This document shows, piece after piece, positions 1 to 6,951 of a stretch of 42,970 nt of DNA. How positions within the stretch are numbered: position 1 is the stretch's first letter; each line of letters starts with the position of its first letter. The DNA is from JAYUZR01 sp043751595 (GTDB taxonomy: Bacteria > Patescibacteriota > UBA1384 > CAILIB01): NCBI GenBank assembly GCA_043751595.1, contig JAYUZR010000008.1, positions 1 to 42,970 of the forward strand. The letters are read 5' to 3'. Below the pieces are notes generated by a model. The model searched no databases. It saw only the letters and a program-made list of their open reading frames with translations, and was not told the DNA's origin. The translations under genes were made by a program, and so were the position numbers.

Positions 1-104
1 AAACGGGCCACAATAAAATGCCCCCACTCGTGGACGCCAACGATGAGCGAAAGGAGCAATAAGAAAACCACCAGCGACTGCAAGGTAATGAGCAAGCTAC
101 TCAT
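1..104 (-). CDS. rseP: Site-2 protease RseP, N-terminal fragment
   Basis: The first 34 codons of a reverse-strand gene that runs off the left edge. The peptide begins with a hydrophobic helix and reaches HEWGHF within 30 residues, the HExxH zinc motif that sits in the first membrane helix of intramembrane site-2 proteases (RseP/M50 family). These enzymes cut membrane-bound anti-sigma factors or signal-peptide remnants. Its ATG overlaps the stop of the upstream small gene by one base (TAATG), so translation is probably coupled. A position downstream of frr fits the common frr-to-rseP gene order. Active-site residues beyond HExxH and the PDZ region lie outside the window. Confidence 0.85.
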   Translation of the reverse strand, partial: MSSLLITLQSLVVFLLLLSLIVGVHEWGHFIVAR

Positions 105-307
105 TAGGCCAGATTCACCAAGTGGCGAAGATAATCAACGGCGGTAGCTAGTTGCACAAGTAAGCTTGGAAATAAGACCAGTAAAACTAGCTGTGCGAGC
201 AAAATAAAAGCCAGCGTACGCAGCAGATGCCGTGCCACCAAGAAGAGCACCGCCGCAATAGCAAGCAGGGTAAGCGGTGGTGTAATGTGCGAATCGAGGA
301 TGGACAT
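104..307 (-). CDS. Small two-helix membrane protein, unknown
   Basis: A 67-residue, very hydrophobic protein (Leu, Ala and Val dominate) with two predicted membrane helices separated by a short basic patch (ARHLLRTL). It lies 20 bases after frr and its stop overlaps the rseP start by one base, so it is most likely cotranslated with the protease. I recognise no family. No SD sequence is visible before its ATG. It could be a small partner of RseP, but only the gene order suggests that. Confidence 0.6.
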   Translation of the reverse strand: MSILDSHITPPLTLLAIAAVLFLVARHLLRTLAFILLAQLVLLVLFPSLLVQLATAVDYLRHLVNLA

Positions 308-327
308 GGTGTCGGTGTCCGTTCGTA

Positions 328-894
328 CTAGATAGTACGAAGTTCCTGCTCTTTTTCTTTGGTCATGGTTTCGATGGTTTTATTGGTGTCGCTTACCATC
401 TTTTCGATGTGCTCAAAGGCCCAATCGCGCTGATCTTCGGAAGCACCGCCTTCTTTTTTGGCTTTTTCTACTGCTTCGCGGAGCCCGGCGCGGATGCCAC
501 GTACACTGACGCGAGCCGTCTCACCCAAGCCATGCACCTGCTTAACTAATACCTCGCGACGCTCAGTGGTAAGGGCTGGGATAATAATACGCACCAGGTT
601 GCCATCGTCGGTGGGGTTAAAACCGAGATCGGCATCTGCAATAGCAGTGCGAATAGCGGCAATATTGCCTTTATCGAAGGGCTGAACGGTAAGCTGAGTA
701 GCCTCGGGAGTATTTACGCTTGCAATCTGATTAAGGGGCATCAAACTGCCGTAGCAGAGCACTTTAACACCATCGAGCATGGCGGTATTTGCACGACCAG
801 TGCGCACGGTGCGTAGCTCGTCTTCGTAGTGAGAAAGGGCAGCCGCAAGCTGTGGCTTGGCGGGGTCGAGAATGGCGTTGAGGATTTCAGTCAT
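328..894 (-). CDS. frr: Ribosome recycling factor
   Basis: A 188-residue protein of normal RRF length. With EF-G it splits the post-termination ribosome so the subunits can be reused. It begins MTEILNAILD and has the typical central RTGRANTAML segment and the helical C-terminal half (KAKKEGGASED, then IEKMVSDTNK). The frame stays open upstream to 1131, but those residues do not look like RRF, and the chosen ATG matches the family start. There is no SD sequence; a TATAGT box lies nine bases ahead of the ATG, so the mRNA may be nearly leaderless. It is separated from tsf by an opposite-strand gene, so it probably heads its own unit frr-67 aa-rseP. Confidence 0.95.
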   Translation of the reverse strand: MTEILNAILDPAKPQLAAALSHYEDELRTVRTGRANTAMLDGVKVLCYGSLMPLNQIASVNTPEATQLTVQPFDKGNIAAIRTAIADADLGFNPTDDGNLVRIIIPALTTERREVLVKQVHGLGETARVSVRGIRAGLREAVEKAKKEGGASEDQRDWAFEHIEKMVSDTNKTIETMTKEKEQELRTI

Positions 895-903
895 AGTGGG
901 TTT

Positions 904-909
904 ACTATA
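904..909 (-). promoter_or_regulatory. Candidate -10 box of frr
   Basis: TATAGT on the reverse strand, nine bases before the frr start codon. No convincing -35 and no SD sequence are seen. Transcription from here would leave only about three untranslated bases. Confidence 0.4.
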
Positions 910-1008
910 GCGAGATTCGGAAAAGAAGGCGAGTAAATTGACGGGTGCCCACCAACTTGGTACTAACCAGATACCGACGTGCACTCTCGTCGGTAGAAAA
1001 GGAAAGGT

Positions 1009-1620
1009 GTGAAAGCAAAATTCGCAACGCATCAAGTAATTGTCCCCGTAGGGGAAGTTGCTGCAATTAAAAGAGGTAGCGTCAGTACCTGCATCGTACG
1101 CTCGCGCATGAAGGTCGCCCAGGGCGACCATATCCGACTAACCGAAGAAGCAAACGGACCTTCGGTTACCTGTGTCATACTTGTCGCACGATGCGGGCTC
1201 AACGTCAGTAGCTTGGATATCCATCCCAAAACCTGCGCTCAGCGATGGAGAAACAGCCGCAGCATAGAGGGAGACTTAGTCCGAAGGGACCGGGAAGATG
1301 ACGAAGAAGAGCGCTGCCTCACCGTAACCGATGAGGAACTAGCCCTTATCGAGGAAGGTAGGAAGACGCACTACATTCGTAGGAGAGGCGCACCCTTCTT
1401 CTACGTCGTGGCGGGAGATTACGTAGCCTTCCATTCCGAAAGTGGCCGGTGCCGCTGCCGGATTGTGCACGTCCGAACCCATCATTCAGTTTCCGCACTC
1501 CTTAATCAGGTAGTGCACACGGGAATCTTGCCAGATACAGAATATCAAGCTGCCTTCGACTGGCTTGATAAGTTTTCTCAAGGCAAGGGCTTAATATGCC
1601 TTGAGCTTCAGCCCCAATAA
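1009..1620 (+). CDS. Tandem ASCH/PUA-like domain protein
   Basis: A 203-residue protein starting with GTG behind an AAGGA-type SD sequence. It looks like two copies of one fold. The second half reads LTVTDEELALIEEGRKTHYIRR, then GDYVAF and CRCRIVHV, the pattern of ASCH domains (PUA superfamily; RNA or modified-nucleoside binding). The first half has a matching order: PVGEVAAIKRGSVSTCIVRS, then GDHIRL, then VTCVILV. ASCH proteins are thought to bind RNA or act on modified nucleosides; the ligand here is unknown. The gene stands alone on the forward strand between reverse-strand frr and tsf, with its own bidirectional terminator. The domain call is from pattern only. Confidence 0.6.
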   Translation: MKAKFATHQVIVPVGEVAAIKRGSVSTCIVRSRMKVAQGDHIRLTEEANGPSVTCVILVARCGLNVSSLDIHPKTCAQRWRNSRSIEGDLVRRDREDDEEERCLTVTDEELALIEEGRKTHYIRRRGAPFFYVVAGDYVAFHSESGRCRCRIVHVRTHHSVSALLNQVVHTGILPDTEYQAAFDWLDKFSQGKGLICLELQPQ

Positions 1621-1621
1621 T

Positions 1622-1657
1622 AAAACGGCGCTCTTCCTCGCGGGAGAGCGCCGTTTT
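1622..1657. terminator. Bidirectional Rho-independent terminator
   Basis: A perfect 13-bp stem (1622-1634 with 1645-1657) built on AAAACGGCGCTCT, giving a U-rich tail in both directions. It lies between the convergent ASCH-like gene and tsf and can stop both. Confidence 0.9.
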
Positions 1658-1672
1658 AAAAAACTGAAAAGC

Positions 1673-2155
1673 CTACGCCTCTTCTACGGCTGCAGGAACG
1701 TTCTCACCAAGTAAAATACGGTGGAAGCGGCCAATAACCACTTTCTCCCCCATCTTACTAGTTACTTCGCGAAGGTAATCGGCGATAGAAAGTTTGCTGT
1801 CCTTAATAAAAGGCTGCTCAAGAAGGGCCTCGATAGAATCGGGAGCCATGCTAGAGATTTGTAGCGCAAGATCGTGAGCGAACTCTTTGAAGATTTCGCT
1901 GCGAGCGACGAAGTCGGTTTCGCAGTTTACTTCTACAAGAACACCGATGCGACCAGCGTGTACATAGGCCTCAATAACACCTTCGCCAGCGGTGCGATCA
2001 GACTTTTTGTCCATAATCTTGGCGCCGCGCTCCTTAAGAACCACTAGAGCCTTGGCGCGATCGCCGCCAGCTTCGTCGAGTGCCTTCTTAATATCCATCA
2101 ATCCCATACCAGTCATCTCGCGAAGATCGGCAATATCTTGGGTGGTGTAACTCAT
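1673..2155 (-). CDS. tsf: Elongation factor Ts, short form
   Basis: The nucleotide exchange factor for EF-Tu. At 160 residues it is clearly shorter than the 200-290 residues common in other bacteria. The N-terminal UBA-like segment (ADLREMTGMGLMDIKKALDE) and the EF-Tu-contacting NCETDFVAR core are intact; the second core subdomain is mostly missing, leaving a short tail with KMGEKVVIGRF. It follows rpsB by 26 bases, the classical S2/EF-Ts pair. There is no SD sequence, but TAGTTT lies exactly six bases before the ATG, so tsf may also have its own leaderless transcript. Confidence 0.93.
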   Translation of the reverse strand: MSYTTQDIADLREMTGMGLMDIKKALDEAGGDRAKALVVLKERGAKIMDKKSDRTAGEGVIEAYVHAGRIGVLVEVNCETDFVARSEIFKEFAHDLALQISSMAPDSIEALLEQPFIKDSKLSIADYLREVTSKMGEKVVIGRFHRILLGENVPAAVEEA

Positions 2156-2161
2156 CTCAAA

Positions 2162-2167
2162 AAACTA
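2162..2167 (-). promoter_or_regulatory. Possible internal -10 box ahead of tsf
   Basis: TAGTTT followed by six bases and the tsf ATG. It fits the leaderless pattern seen at other starts in this window, but lies inside the rpsB-tsf gap, so it could be chance. Confidence 0.3.
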
Positions 2168-2181
2168 GATTGATAAGATAA

Positions 2182-3000
2182 TTATTCAGCAACTTCTAGC
2201 TCGGGAACCGCTACGTCTTCGATGGTCTCGGTAGCAACTTCAACCTCAGCTTCAGCCTTTGCTTTCTTGGCAGGCTTTTCAGCAGGAGCTTCTTCAGCGG
2301 CAACGCTTACCAACTTTTGTCCGCTAGCGATGGTTGCTTCAACTAGGCGAACCATCATCTCTACAGATTTGATAGCGTCGTCGTTGGCAGGAATCATGTA
2401 GTCGGCAAGGGCAGGGTTTGCGTTGGTATCGCAGATAGCGAAGATCTCAGCACCCTGAAGACGAGCTTCTTTAACCGCATTTTTGTCGTGATCAAGATCG
2501 AAGACAAAGAGTACTTCTGGCTTGCGGGCCAGGCCACGAAGACCACCGTATTTGGTAGTCATGCGAGCAAGCTCGCTTTCCATTACTACGCGCTCCTTCT
2601 TAAGCACCTTGGCGGAATCTGGACTAGCCAGGAATGCATCAAGATCTTTCATGCGGGTAACACTCTTTTGCAGTTCTACCCAGTTGGTCATGGTGCCACC
2701 GAGCCAACGAACATCAACGTAGGCAACGCCGAGCTTTTCGCCGATCTCTTTAACCAGCTTGCTAGCCTGAGGCTTAGTACCAACGAGTACGATTGCCTTA
2801 CCATCACGAACACGCTGTTCGAACTTGGGAAGGACCTCGCTCATTTTGTCTTGAGTAACCTCAAGGTTGATGATGTGAAGCTTTTTGCGAGTCGCAAAAA
2901 TGTAAGGCTTCATTTTTGGGTGCCATTTGCCGGAAGCATGACCGAAGTGCATGCCGGCCTCGACCATCTCCTTAAGAGAAGGAATCTGAGGGATTGCCAT
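2182..3000 (-). CDS. rpsB: 30S ribosomal protein S2
   Basis: S2 of the small subunit, 272 residues. It starts MAIPQIPSLKEMVEAGMHFG and shows the family segments HFGHASGKWHPKMKPYIF, KKLHIINLE, YVDVRWLGGTMTNW and ADYMIPANDDA. The ATG at 3000 is chosen over upstream codons because AAAGGAG lies eight bases before it. The last 40 or so residues form an Ala/Glu/Lys/Val-rich acidic tail beyond the globular domain. First gene of the rpsB-tsf unit; unlike many neighbours it has a long leader (about 160 bases) and a clear SD sequence, which suggests control at the mRNA level. Confidence 0.97.
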   Translation of the reverse strand: MAIPQIPSLKEMVEAGMHFGHASGKWHPKMKPYIFATRKKLHIINLEVTQDKMSEVLPKFEQRVRDGKAIVLVGTKPQASKLVKEIGEKLGVAYVDVRWLGGTMTNWVELQKSVTRMKDLDAFLASPDSAKVLKKERVVMESELARMTTKYGGLRGLARKPEVLFVFDLDHDKNAVKEARLQGAEIFAICDTNANPALADYMIPANDDAIKSVEMMVRLVEATIASGQKLVSVAAEEAPAEKPAKKAKAEAEVEVATETIEDVAVPELEVAE

Positions 3001-3016
3001 AATAGGGGCTCCTTTA

Positions 3017-3034
3017 CCGCTTGAGAGCAAGCGG
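3017..3034 (-). promoter_or_regulatory. Hairpin just upstream of the rpsB ribosome site
   Basis: A 7-bp stem with a four-base loop (CCGCTTG-CTCT-CAAGCGG on the mRNA), ending three bases before the AAAGGAG. It is placed where S2 autoregulation by leader binding would act; that role is an inference. Confidence 0.4.
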
Positions 3035-3166
3035 GCTACACAGGCTTCATTCGAAAGATTCTAGAGGAGCGAGGCTCCAGGAGCGAATCTGCGTCGGCCA
3101 GGTAGGTGATGAATAGAAACTAGCGTTTGGCTTTTTGCGGGGTAAACCGAAGAAGCTAACAGGTGG

Positions 3167-3175
3167 GTTATAGCA
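3167..3175 (-). promoter_or_regulatory. Extended -10 promoter of rpsB-tsf
   Basis: TGCTATAAC on the reverse strand, an extended -10 element. A weak TGGAAG could serve as the -35 at a 17-base distance. Transcription from here gives a leader of about 160 bases. Confidence 0.5.
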
Positions 3176-3181
3176 GATAGT

Positions 3182-4018
3182 TTACTCCTCTTCCAGTGGC
3201 TCGGGCGTAGGATCAGGGCGAGACACATGGAGGGGTGAGTGCTCGTTATGGTAACTAATGAGCTGATCCAGCTTTTGCCCAACCTCATCCTTGCCATGAT
3301 CCTCACAGAACTTCTGAATCGCCTCTGGTGTAAATAACTCATCGAGCTCTTCACAACCAGTAGAGACACCCTGCAAGGCATGGGTACAAAAATGACTTAC
3401 CTGTGCCCCGTGGATACTTTCTGAAGAAACGTCCCTACCTCGTGATCGTTTACCATCTGGATTGCTCACCAAAAAAGCACTGTCGCGCTCAATGATTCTA
3501 CACAAGATTCGGTCGCCCAATTCTGCACGTATCCGCTCACGTGCATCCTCCTCACGTGAGTTACTTGTTGCGAAGGCAGTATAGAGCATTGACCATGCCC
3601 CTTCTGAAGAAGTAACAATCTCTTGCATTGCCTCTTCCCTCTTCTTTTGAGCTCCAAGCCCATCTCCATCACCAAGTGGCATATGAGCACCGCTAGTAAT
3701 CATCTTAGTAGTAATCGCAACAATCTGAGATACCACTTCTTTTTTATCTTCCCTGCGAGTAGCGTACATTGGATGCGAAAGTGAAATATACTCCAGCGCA
3801 TGCCTCTGAAGATCTTCAAACCCCTGACTCAGCCTAAATGAGTGAAAGATCAGTTTCACTTGATTATTAACTGACAGTACTTCCTTATTTGGAGGATTCC
3901 ATTGTTCTACCTGGGGCTCTGCATAAGGAATAGGTGGCTCGAGCTCTGGCGCTGCGGGTGGACGCTCTCCGTTTAGCCGGTAGCGCTCTTCATCAAAGAT
4001 TTCTAATCGTTCTGGCAT
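3182..4018 (-). CDS. Hypothetical protein, 278 aa
   Basis: I recognise no family. The protein is hydrophilic with proline- and glutamate-rich ends (RPPAAPELEPPIPYAEP near the N-terminus; RPDPTPEPLEEE at the C-terminus) around a mostly helical middle with several cysteines and histidines (SHFCTHALQGVSTGCEELDEL). No signal peptide or membrane helix is seen, so it is probably cytoplasmic. The ATG at 4018 is preferred over the TTG two codons earlier because an extended -10 sequence lies exactly six bases before it. It diverges from rpmE and its 3' end overlaps the rpsB promoter region. Confidence 0.65.
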   Translation of the reverse strand: MPERLEIFDEERYRLNGERPPAAPELEPPIPYAEPQVEQWNPPNKEVLSVNNQVKLIFHSFRLSQGFEDLQRHALEYISLSHPMYATRREDKKEVVSQIVAITTKMITSGAHMPLGDGDGLGAQKKREEAMQEIVTSSEGAWSMLYTAFATSNSREEDARERIRAELGDRILCRIIERDSAFLVSNPDGKRSRGRDVSSESIHGAQVSHFCTHALQGVSTGCEELDELFTPEAIQKFCEDHGKDEVGQKLDQLISYHNEHSPLHVSRPDPTPEPLEEE

Positions 4019-4024
4019 GTACAA

Positions 4025-4033
4025 AGCCTATCA
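4025..4033 (-). promoter_or_regulatory. Leaderless-type extended -10 for the 278-aa gene
   Basis: TGATAGGCT followed by exactly six bases and the ATG at 4018. There is no usable SD sequence. Confidence 0.5.
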
Positions 4034-4048
4034 TTCCAGAAGAAAAGC

Positions 4049-4057
4049 TGCTACTAT
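4049..4057 (+). promoter_or_regulatory. Extended -10 promoter candidate of rpmE-prfA-prmC
   Basis: TGCTACTAT, an extended -10 element diverging from the promoter at 4025-4033. It would give rpmE a leader of roughly 80 bases, long enough for L31 or zinc-dependent control, although I see no recognisable riboswitch. Confidence 0.4.
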
Positions 4058-4146
4058 CCACCCGTTCTAACCCCTAATTGCAAAGGGGAGTTTGTACCCG
4101 TCCTTATTTTGCCGCAAGGCCCGACGGAGCAGATTCCATCATTACT

Positions 4147-4389
4147 ATGAAGCAAGGTCTTCACCCCGCGTACAACCAAATCACCGTAAACTGCGCTTGC
4201 GGTAACACCTTCCAGGTTGGCTCTACTCAGAAAGACGATATGCGTATCGAAATCTGCAGCAAGTGCCACCCTCTCTACACCGGTAAAGCTAAGCTTATCG
4301 ATACCGCCGGTCGCGTAGATAAGTTCCAGGCTCGCAAGGCTGCGGCCGATGCCGCCGCCGAGGTTCGCGCTCAAAAAGCAAAGGCCTAA
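4147..4389 (+). CDS. rpmE: 50S ribosomal protein L31, zinc-binding type
   Basis: L31 of the large subunit, 80 residues, beginning MKQGLHPAYNQI. It carries CAC near residue 18 and CSKC near residue 38, the four-cysteine zinc set of the C+ type, followed by HPLYTGKAKLIDTAGRVDKF. The C-terminus adds an Ala/Lys-rich tail. The frame is open upstream to 4078, but the conserved start is this ATG. No good SD sequence is seen. It is followed after five bases by prfA, giving an L31-RF1-PrmC unit that is conserved in many bacteria. Confidence 0.95.
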   Translation: MKQGLHPAYNQITVNCACGNTFQVGSTQKDDMRIEICSKCHPLYTGKAKLIDTAGRVDKFQARKAAADAAAEVRAQKAKA

Positions 4390-4394
4390 ATCAT

Positions 4395-5468
4395 ATGGCC
4401 GATCTCGCGGAAACATTTTCCCGCTTTCGGCACGAATACGGGGAGCTGTCACTGAAACTTCAGGACAGCTCCCTCTTTGAGGATCCCGCCGAGGCCGCAC
4501 GCCTGCACCGCCAACATCGCCGCCTCGAGGAGCTTATTTCCACCTACGACGGCCTAGCTGCTGCCGCTAAGCAGCTCGAAGAAAACCGCGCTATGGCAGG
4601 CGGCAACGATGAACTTGCCGAAATGGCCCGCATGGAGATTCCCGAGCTCGAAGAGCGTCTGATCAAGCTAGAGACCGCGCTTGATGACATGCTCTTGCCT
4701 CGCGACCCCGATGAGGCCAAAAACGCTATCTTAGAAATCCGCGCCGGAACCGGTGGCGACGAAGCCGAGCTATTTGCCGCACAGCTATTTCGCATGTACA
4801 CCCGCTACGCCGAGCGTAAGGGTTGGAGAATCGAGCTCGATAGCATGAGCCAATCCGAAATTGGCGGCATGAAAGAAGTAATCGCCGAAATTACTGGCGA
4901 GGATGTCTTCCGTTTTATGCAGTTCGAGAGCGGCGTGCACCGAGTGCAGCGTGTTCCCGAAACCGAGAAACAAGGGCGTATTCACACCTCGGTTGCAACC
5001 GTAGCTGTGCTCCCAGAAGCCGAGGAGCGCGATCTTGAAATTAAAGAAGGCGATCTACGCATCGATGTCTTCCGTGCTGGTGGTCATGGTGGCCAAAGTG
5101 TAAACACTACCGATTCGGCCGTTCGCGTAGTGCACCTTCCCACTAATACGGTGGTTATTTGTCAGGACGAAAAGTCTCAGATTAAAAACAAAGAAAAGGC
5201 AATTAAGGTACTTCGCTCCAGGTTGTACGAGGCCGAGCGCCAACGCAAACTTGCCGAGCGCTCTGCAGCCCGTCTTTCTCAAATTGGAACTGGCGATCGA
5301 TCGGAAAAAATTCGCACCTACAACTTCCCTCAAGACCGCTGCACCGATCACCGTATTAACCAATCTTGGAGCGGACTTCCTGGCCTACTTGATGGTGCCA
5401 TCGAGCCCATCACTACCGCCCTACTCGATGCTCAAAAGGCTGAATTAAAAGCAGCTCAACTTGGCTAA
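4395..5468 (+). CDS. prfA: Peptide chain release factor 1
   Basis: Reads UAA and UAG stop codons and triggers peptidyl-tRNA hydrolysis on the ribosome. The length (357 aa) is normal. The GGQ motif is at residues 232-234 (RAGGHGGQSVN). The stop-codon-reading tripeptide, usually PAT in RF1, is PET here (residues 188-190, in RVPETEKQGRIHTS), still a PxT and not the SPF of RF2. The C-terminal INQSWSGLPGLLDG region is intact. It is followed directly by prmC, whose product methylates the GGQ glutamine. Confidence 0.97.
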   Translation: MADLAETFSRFRHEYGELSLKLQDSSLFEDPAEAARLHRQHRRLEELISTYDGLAAAAKQLEENRAMAGGNDELAEMARMEIPELEERLIKLETALDDMLLPRDPDEAKNAILEIRAGTGGDEAELFAAQLFRMYTRYAERKGWRIELDSMSQSEIGGMKEVIAEITGEDVFRFMQFESGVHRVQRVPETEKQGRIHTSVATVAVLPEAEERDLEIKEGDLRIDVFRAGGHGGQSVNTTDSAVRVVHLPTNTVVICQDEKSQIKNKEKAIKVLRSRLYEAERQRKLAERSAARLSQIGTGDRSEKIRTYNFPQDRCTDHRINQSWSGLPGLLDGAIEPITTALLDAQKAELKAAQLG

Positions 5469-5469
5469 G

Positions 5470-6378
5470 ATGACGGTTCTTGAAGCCTTAAACCTGGTCC
5501 AACACCGGAGCGTTTCAAGACGGGATGCCGAAGTCTTTTTGCAGCACATTTTGCAAATAGAACGCGCCGAGCTCCACACCCACGACGAGCGCGAGCTTAC
5601 CCCCGAGCAAGAAGAACACTACCTGAAATGCCTGGATCGGCGAGAACAAAACGAGCCCGTCGCCTACATTACCGGCTGGAAAGAGTTTTATGGCCGCCGT
5701 TTTGCCTGTGATCATCGTGCCCTTATTCCCCGCCCCGAAACAGAGCTTTTAATTGACCGCGCCCTCGCGCTTGCACCAGGGATTTTCTCCGAAAACCTCA
5801 ACACAACCGGCAAGCCCTGTCCCGTTCGAGTCCTCGAGCTTGGCACTGGCGTAGGTAACATTGCTGCCACCCTTTGCTTTGAACTTGCCAAGCAGCAAAC
5901 CCCTGCCCAGATTATTGCTACCGATGTTGTAGTAGAGGCCGTGCAACTTGCCCAAGAAAACCTCGAGCGACTATCCGAGGTGCCTGGCGAGCAAACCTCT
6001 CCCACCACCCTGCTGATTGCCGATATGTTTGATCACCCAAGCATTGCCAAGGGAGCACCCTACGACCTTATTGTCGCCAATCTCCCCTACGTACCGATTG
6101 GCTGGAAGACTGATTCCGCCGCACAGCCAGATGTTGTTTTTTGGGAACCCGATATTGCCCTTTTTGGTGGCGAAGACGGACTGGACCATTACCGTGTATT
6201 CTTTGATCAGGTTTGGGAATACTTGGCGCCCGAGGGTGTAATCTTGATTGAATATGGTGAAGATGAAACCGGTGATTTGCGATTCTTACTTGATGGCATG
6301 CAAGAAACGCTTGAGCTTACGGTGCACAAGGACTACGCAGAGCTGGATCGGATGCTGGAGATTAGGCGGAAGAAGTAA
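5470..6378 (+). CDS. prmC: Release factor glutamine methyltransferase
   Basis: Transfers a methyl group from SAM to the GGQ glutamine of release factors. The SAM-binding motif is LELGTGVGNIAA. The substrate motif is NLPY (VANLPYVPIGW) where most family members have NPPY. An N-terminal helical domain (DAEVFLQHIL, then PVAYITGWKEFYGRRF and LIPRPETELL) fits PrmC. The start is ATG at 5470, just after the prfA stop (TAAGATG); an in-frame TTG at 5461 inside prfA is the alternative. Length 302 aa is usual. A strong terminator follows. Confidence 0.93.
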   Translation: MTVLEALNLVQHRSVSRRDAEVFLQHILQIERAELHTHDERELTPEQEEHYLKCLDRREQNEPVAYITGWKEFYGRRFACDHRALIPRPETELLIDRALALAPGIFSENLNTTGKPCPVRVLELGTGVGNIAATLCFELAKQQTPAQIIATDVVVEAVQLAQENLERLSEVPGEQTSPTTLLIADMFDHPSIAKGAPYDLIVANLPYVPIGWKTDSAAQPDVVFWEPDIALFGGEDGLDHYRVFFDQVWEYLAPEGVILIEYGEDETGDLRFLLDGMQETLELTVHKDYAELDRMLEIRRKK

Positions 6379-6390
6379 GTCCTTACGTTA

Positions 6391-6425
6391 AAAAACCTCC
6401 CAAGCAGCACGCTGGGGAGGTTTTT
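6391..6425. terminator. Terminator after prmC
   Basis: An 11-bp perfect stem (6391-6401 with 6415-6425, AAAAACCTCCC) with a U-rich tail on the forward strand. It is symmetric enough to also stop the convergent lipoprotein gene. Confidence 0.88.
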
Positions 6426-6438
6426 CTTTTGCTAAGTT

Positions 6439-6825
6439 TTAATTACTTTCTAGCACTCGATGGATAGCGAGATCTGCGCGAGCGACCCCTGCAGCTTCTC
6501 CGTACACATCCTCGAAGGCTTTTTGCCCATAAAGAGTGCAAACTGCGCGGGCGTTTATCGACCAACCACTGGCAGACTGATTCTTTTCATCTGAAACCGT
6601 AATGATCAAATCAGCTTTGCCAGATAGTTTTTCTGTAGCCTTATGCGCTTGCAGTTCTTCGCGAATTGCCGCCGAAACCTTAGCAACCCCCTTACTTGAG
6701 CTTAAAGAGGTGCAACGGTATGTAAGACTACTCTTCCGGTGGTGCGCAGGCTTAGGAGCCAGTTGCTCGCAGCCCGTACATACCACCAAAGCCATGGGAA
6801 CCAAAAACCAACTCAACCAACGCAT
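6439..6825 (-). CDS. Small lipoprotein, unknown
   Basis: A 128-residue protein with a typical lipoprotein signal: MRW, a hydrophobic stretch, then VVCTGCEQ. The probable lipidated cysteine is residue 19; a cysteine at -3 makes the lipobox unusual. After cleavage the mature part is a small mixed domain with KADLIITVSDEK and a later INARAVCTLYGQ. Two further cysteines (in YRCTS and AVCTL) might form a disulfide. No family recognised. AGAGGG lies nine bases before the ATG. It stands between two terminators as a single-gene unit. Confidence 0.6.
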   Translation of the reverse strand: MRWLSWFLVPMALVVCTGCEQLAPKPAHHRKSSLTYRCTSLSSSKGVAKVSAAIREELQAHKATEKLSGKADLIITVSDEKNQSASGWSINARAVCTLYGQKAFEDVYGEAAGVARADLAIHRVLESN

Positions 6826-6902
6826 ACACCAATCCCTCTCTGCCGTTGCGGCAGATTGTTTGTACCATTTTTTAAAGGCTATTCAACCCACTAAAACAAA
6901 CG

Positions 6903-6930
6903 GCCCCCGAGAGTTTTTTCTCTCGGGGGC
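6903..6930 (-). terminator. Terminator after htrA
   Basis: An 11-bp perfect GC-rich stem (GCCCCCGAGAG, 6903-6913 with 6920-6930) around a six-T loop. The reverse-strand tail is GTTTGTTTT. It lies 21 bases after the protease stop. Confidence 0.85.
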
Positions 6931-6951
6931 TGTTCCGTGTCTGCTAAGAAA

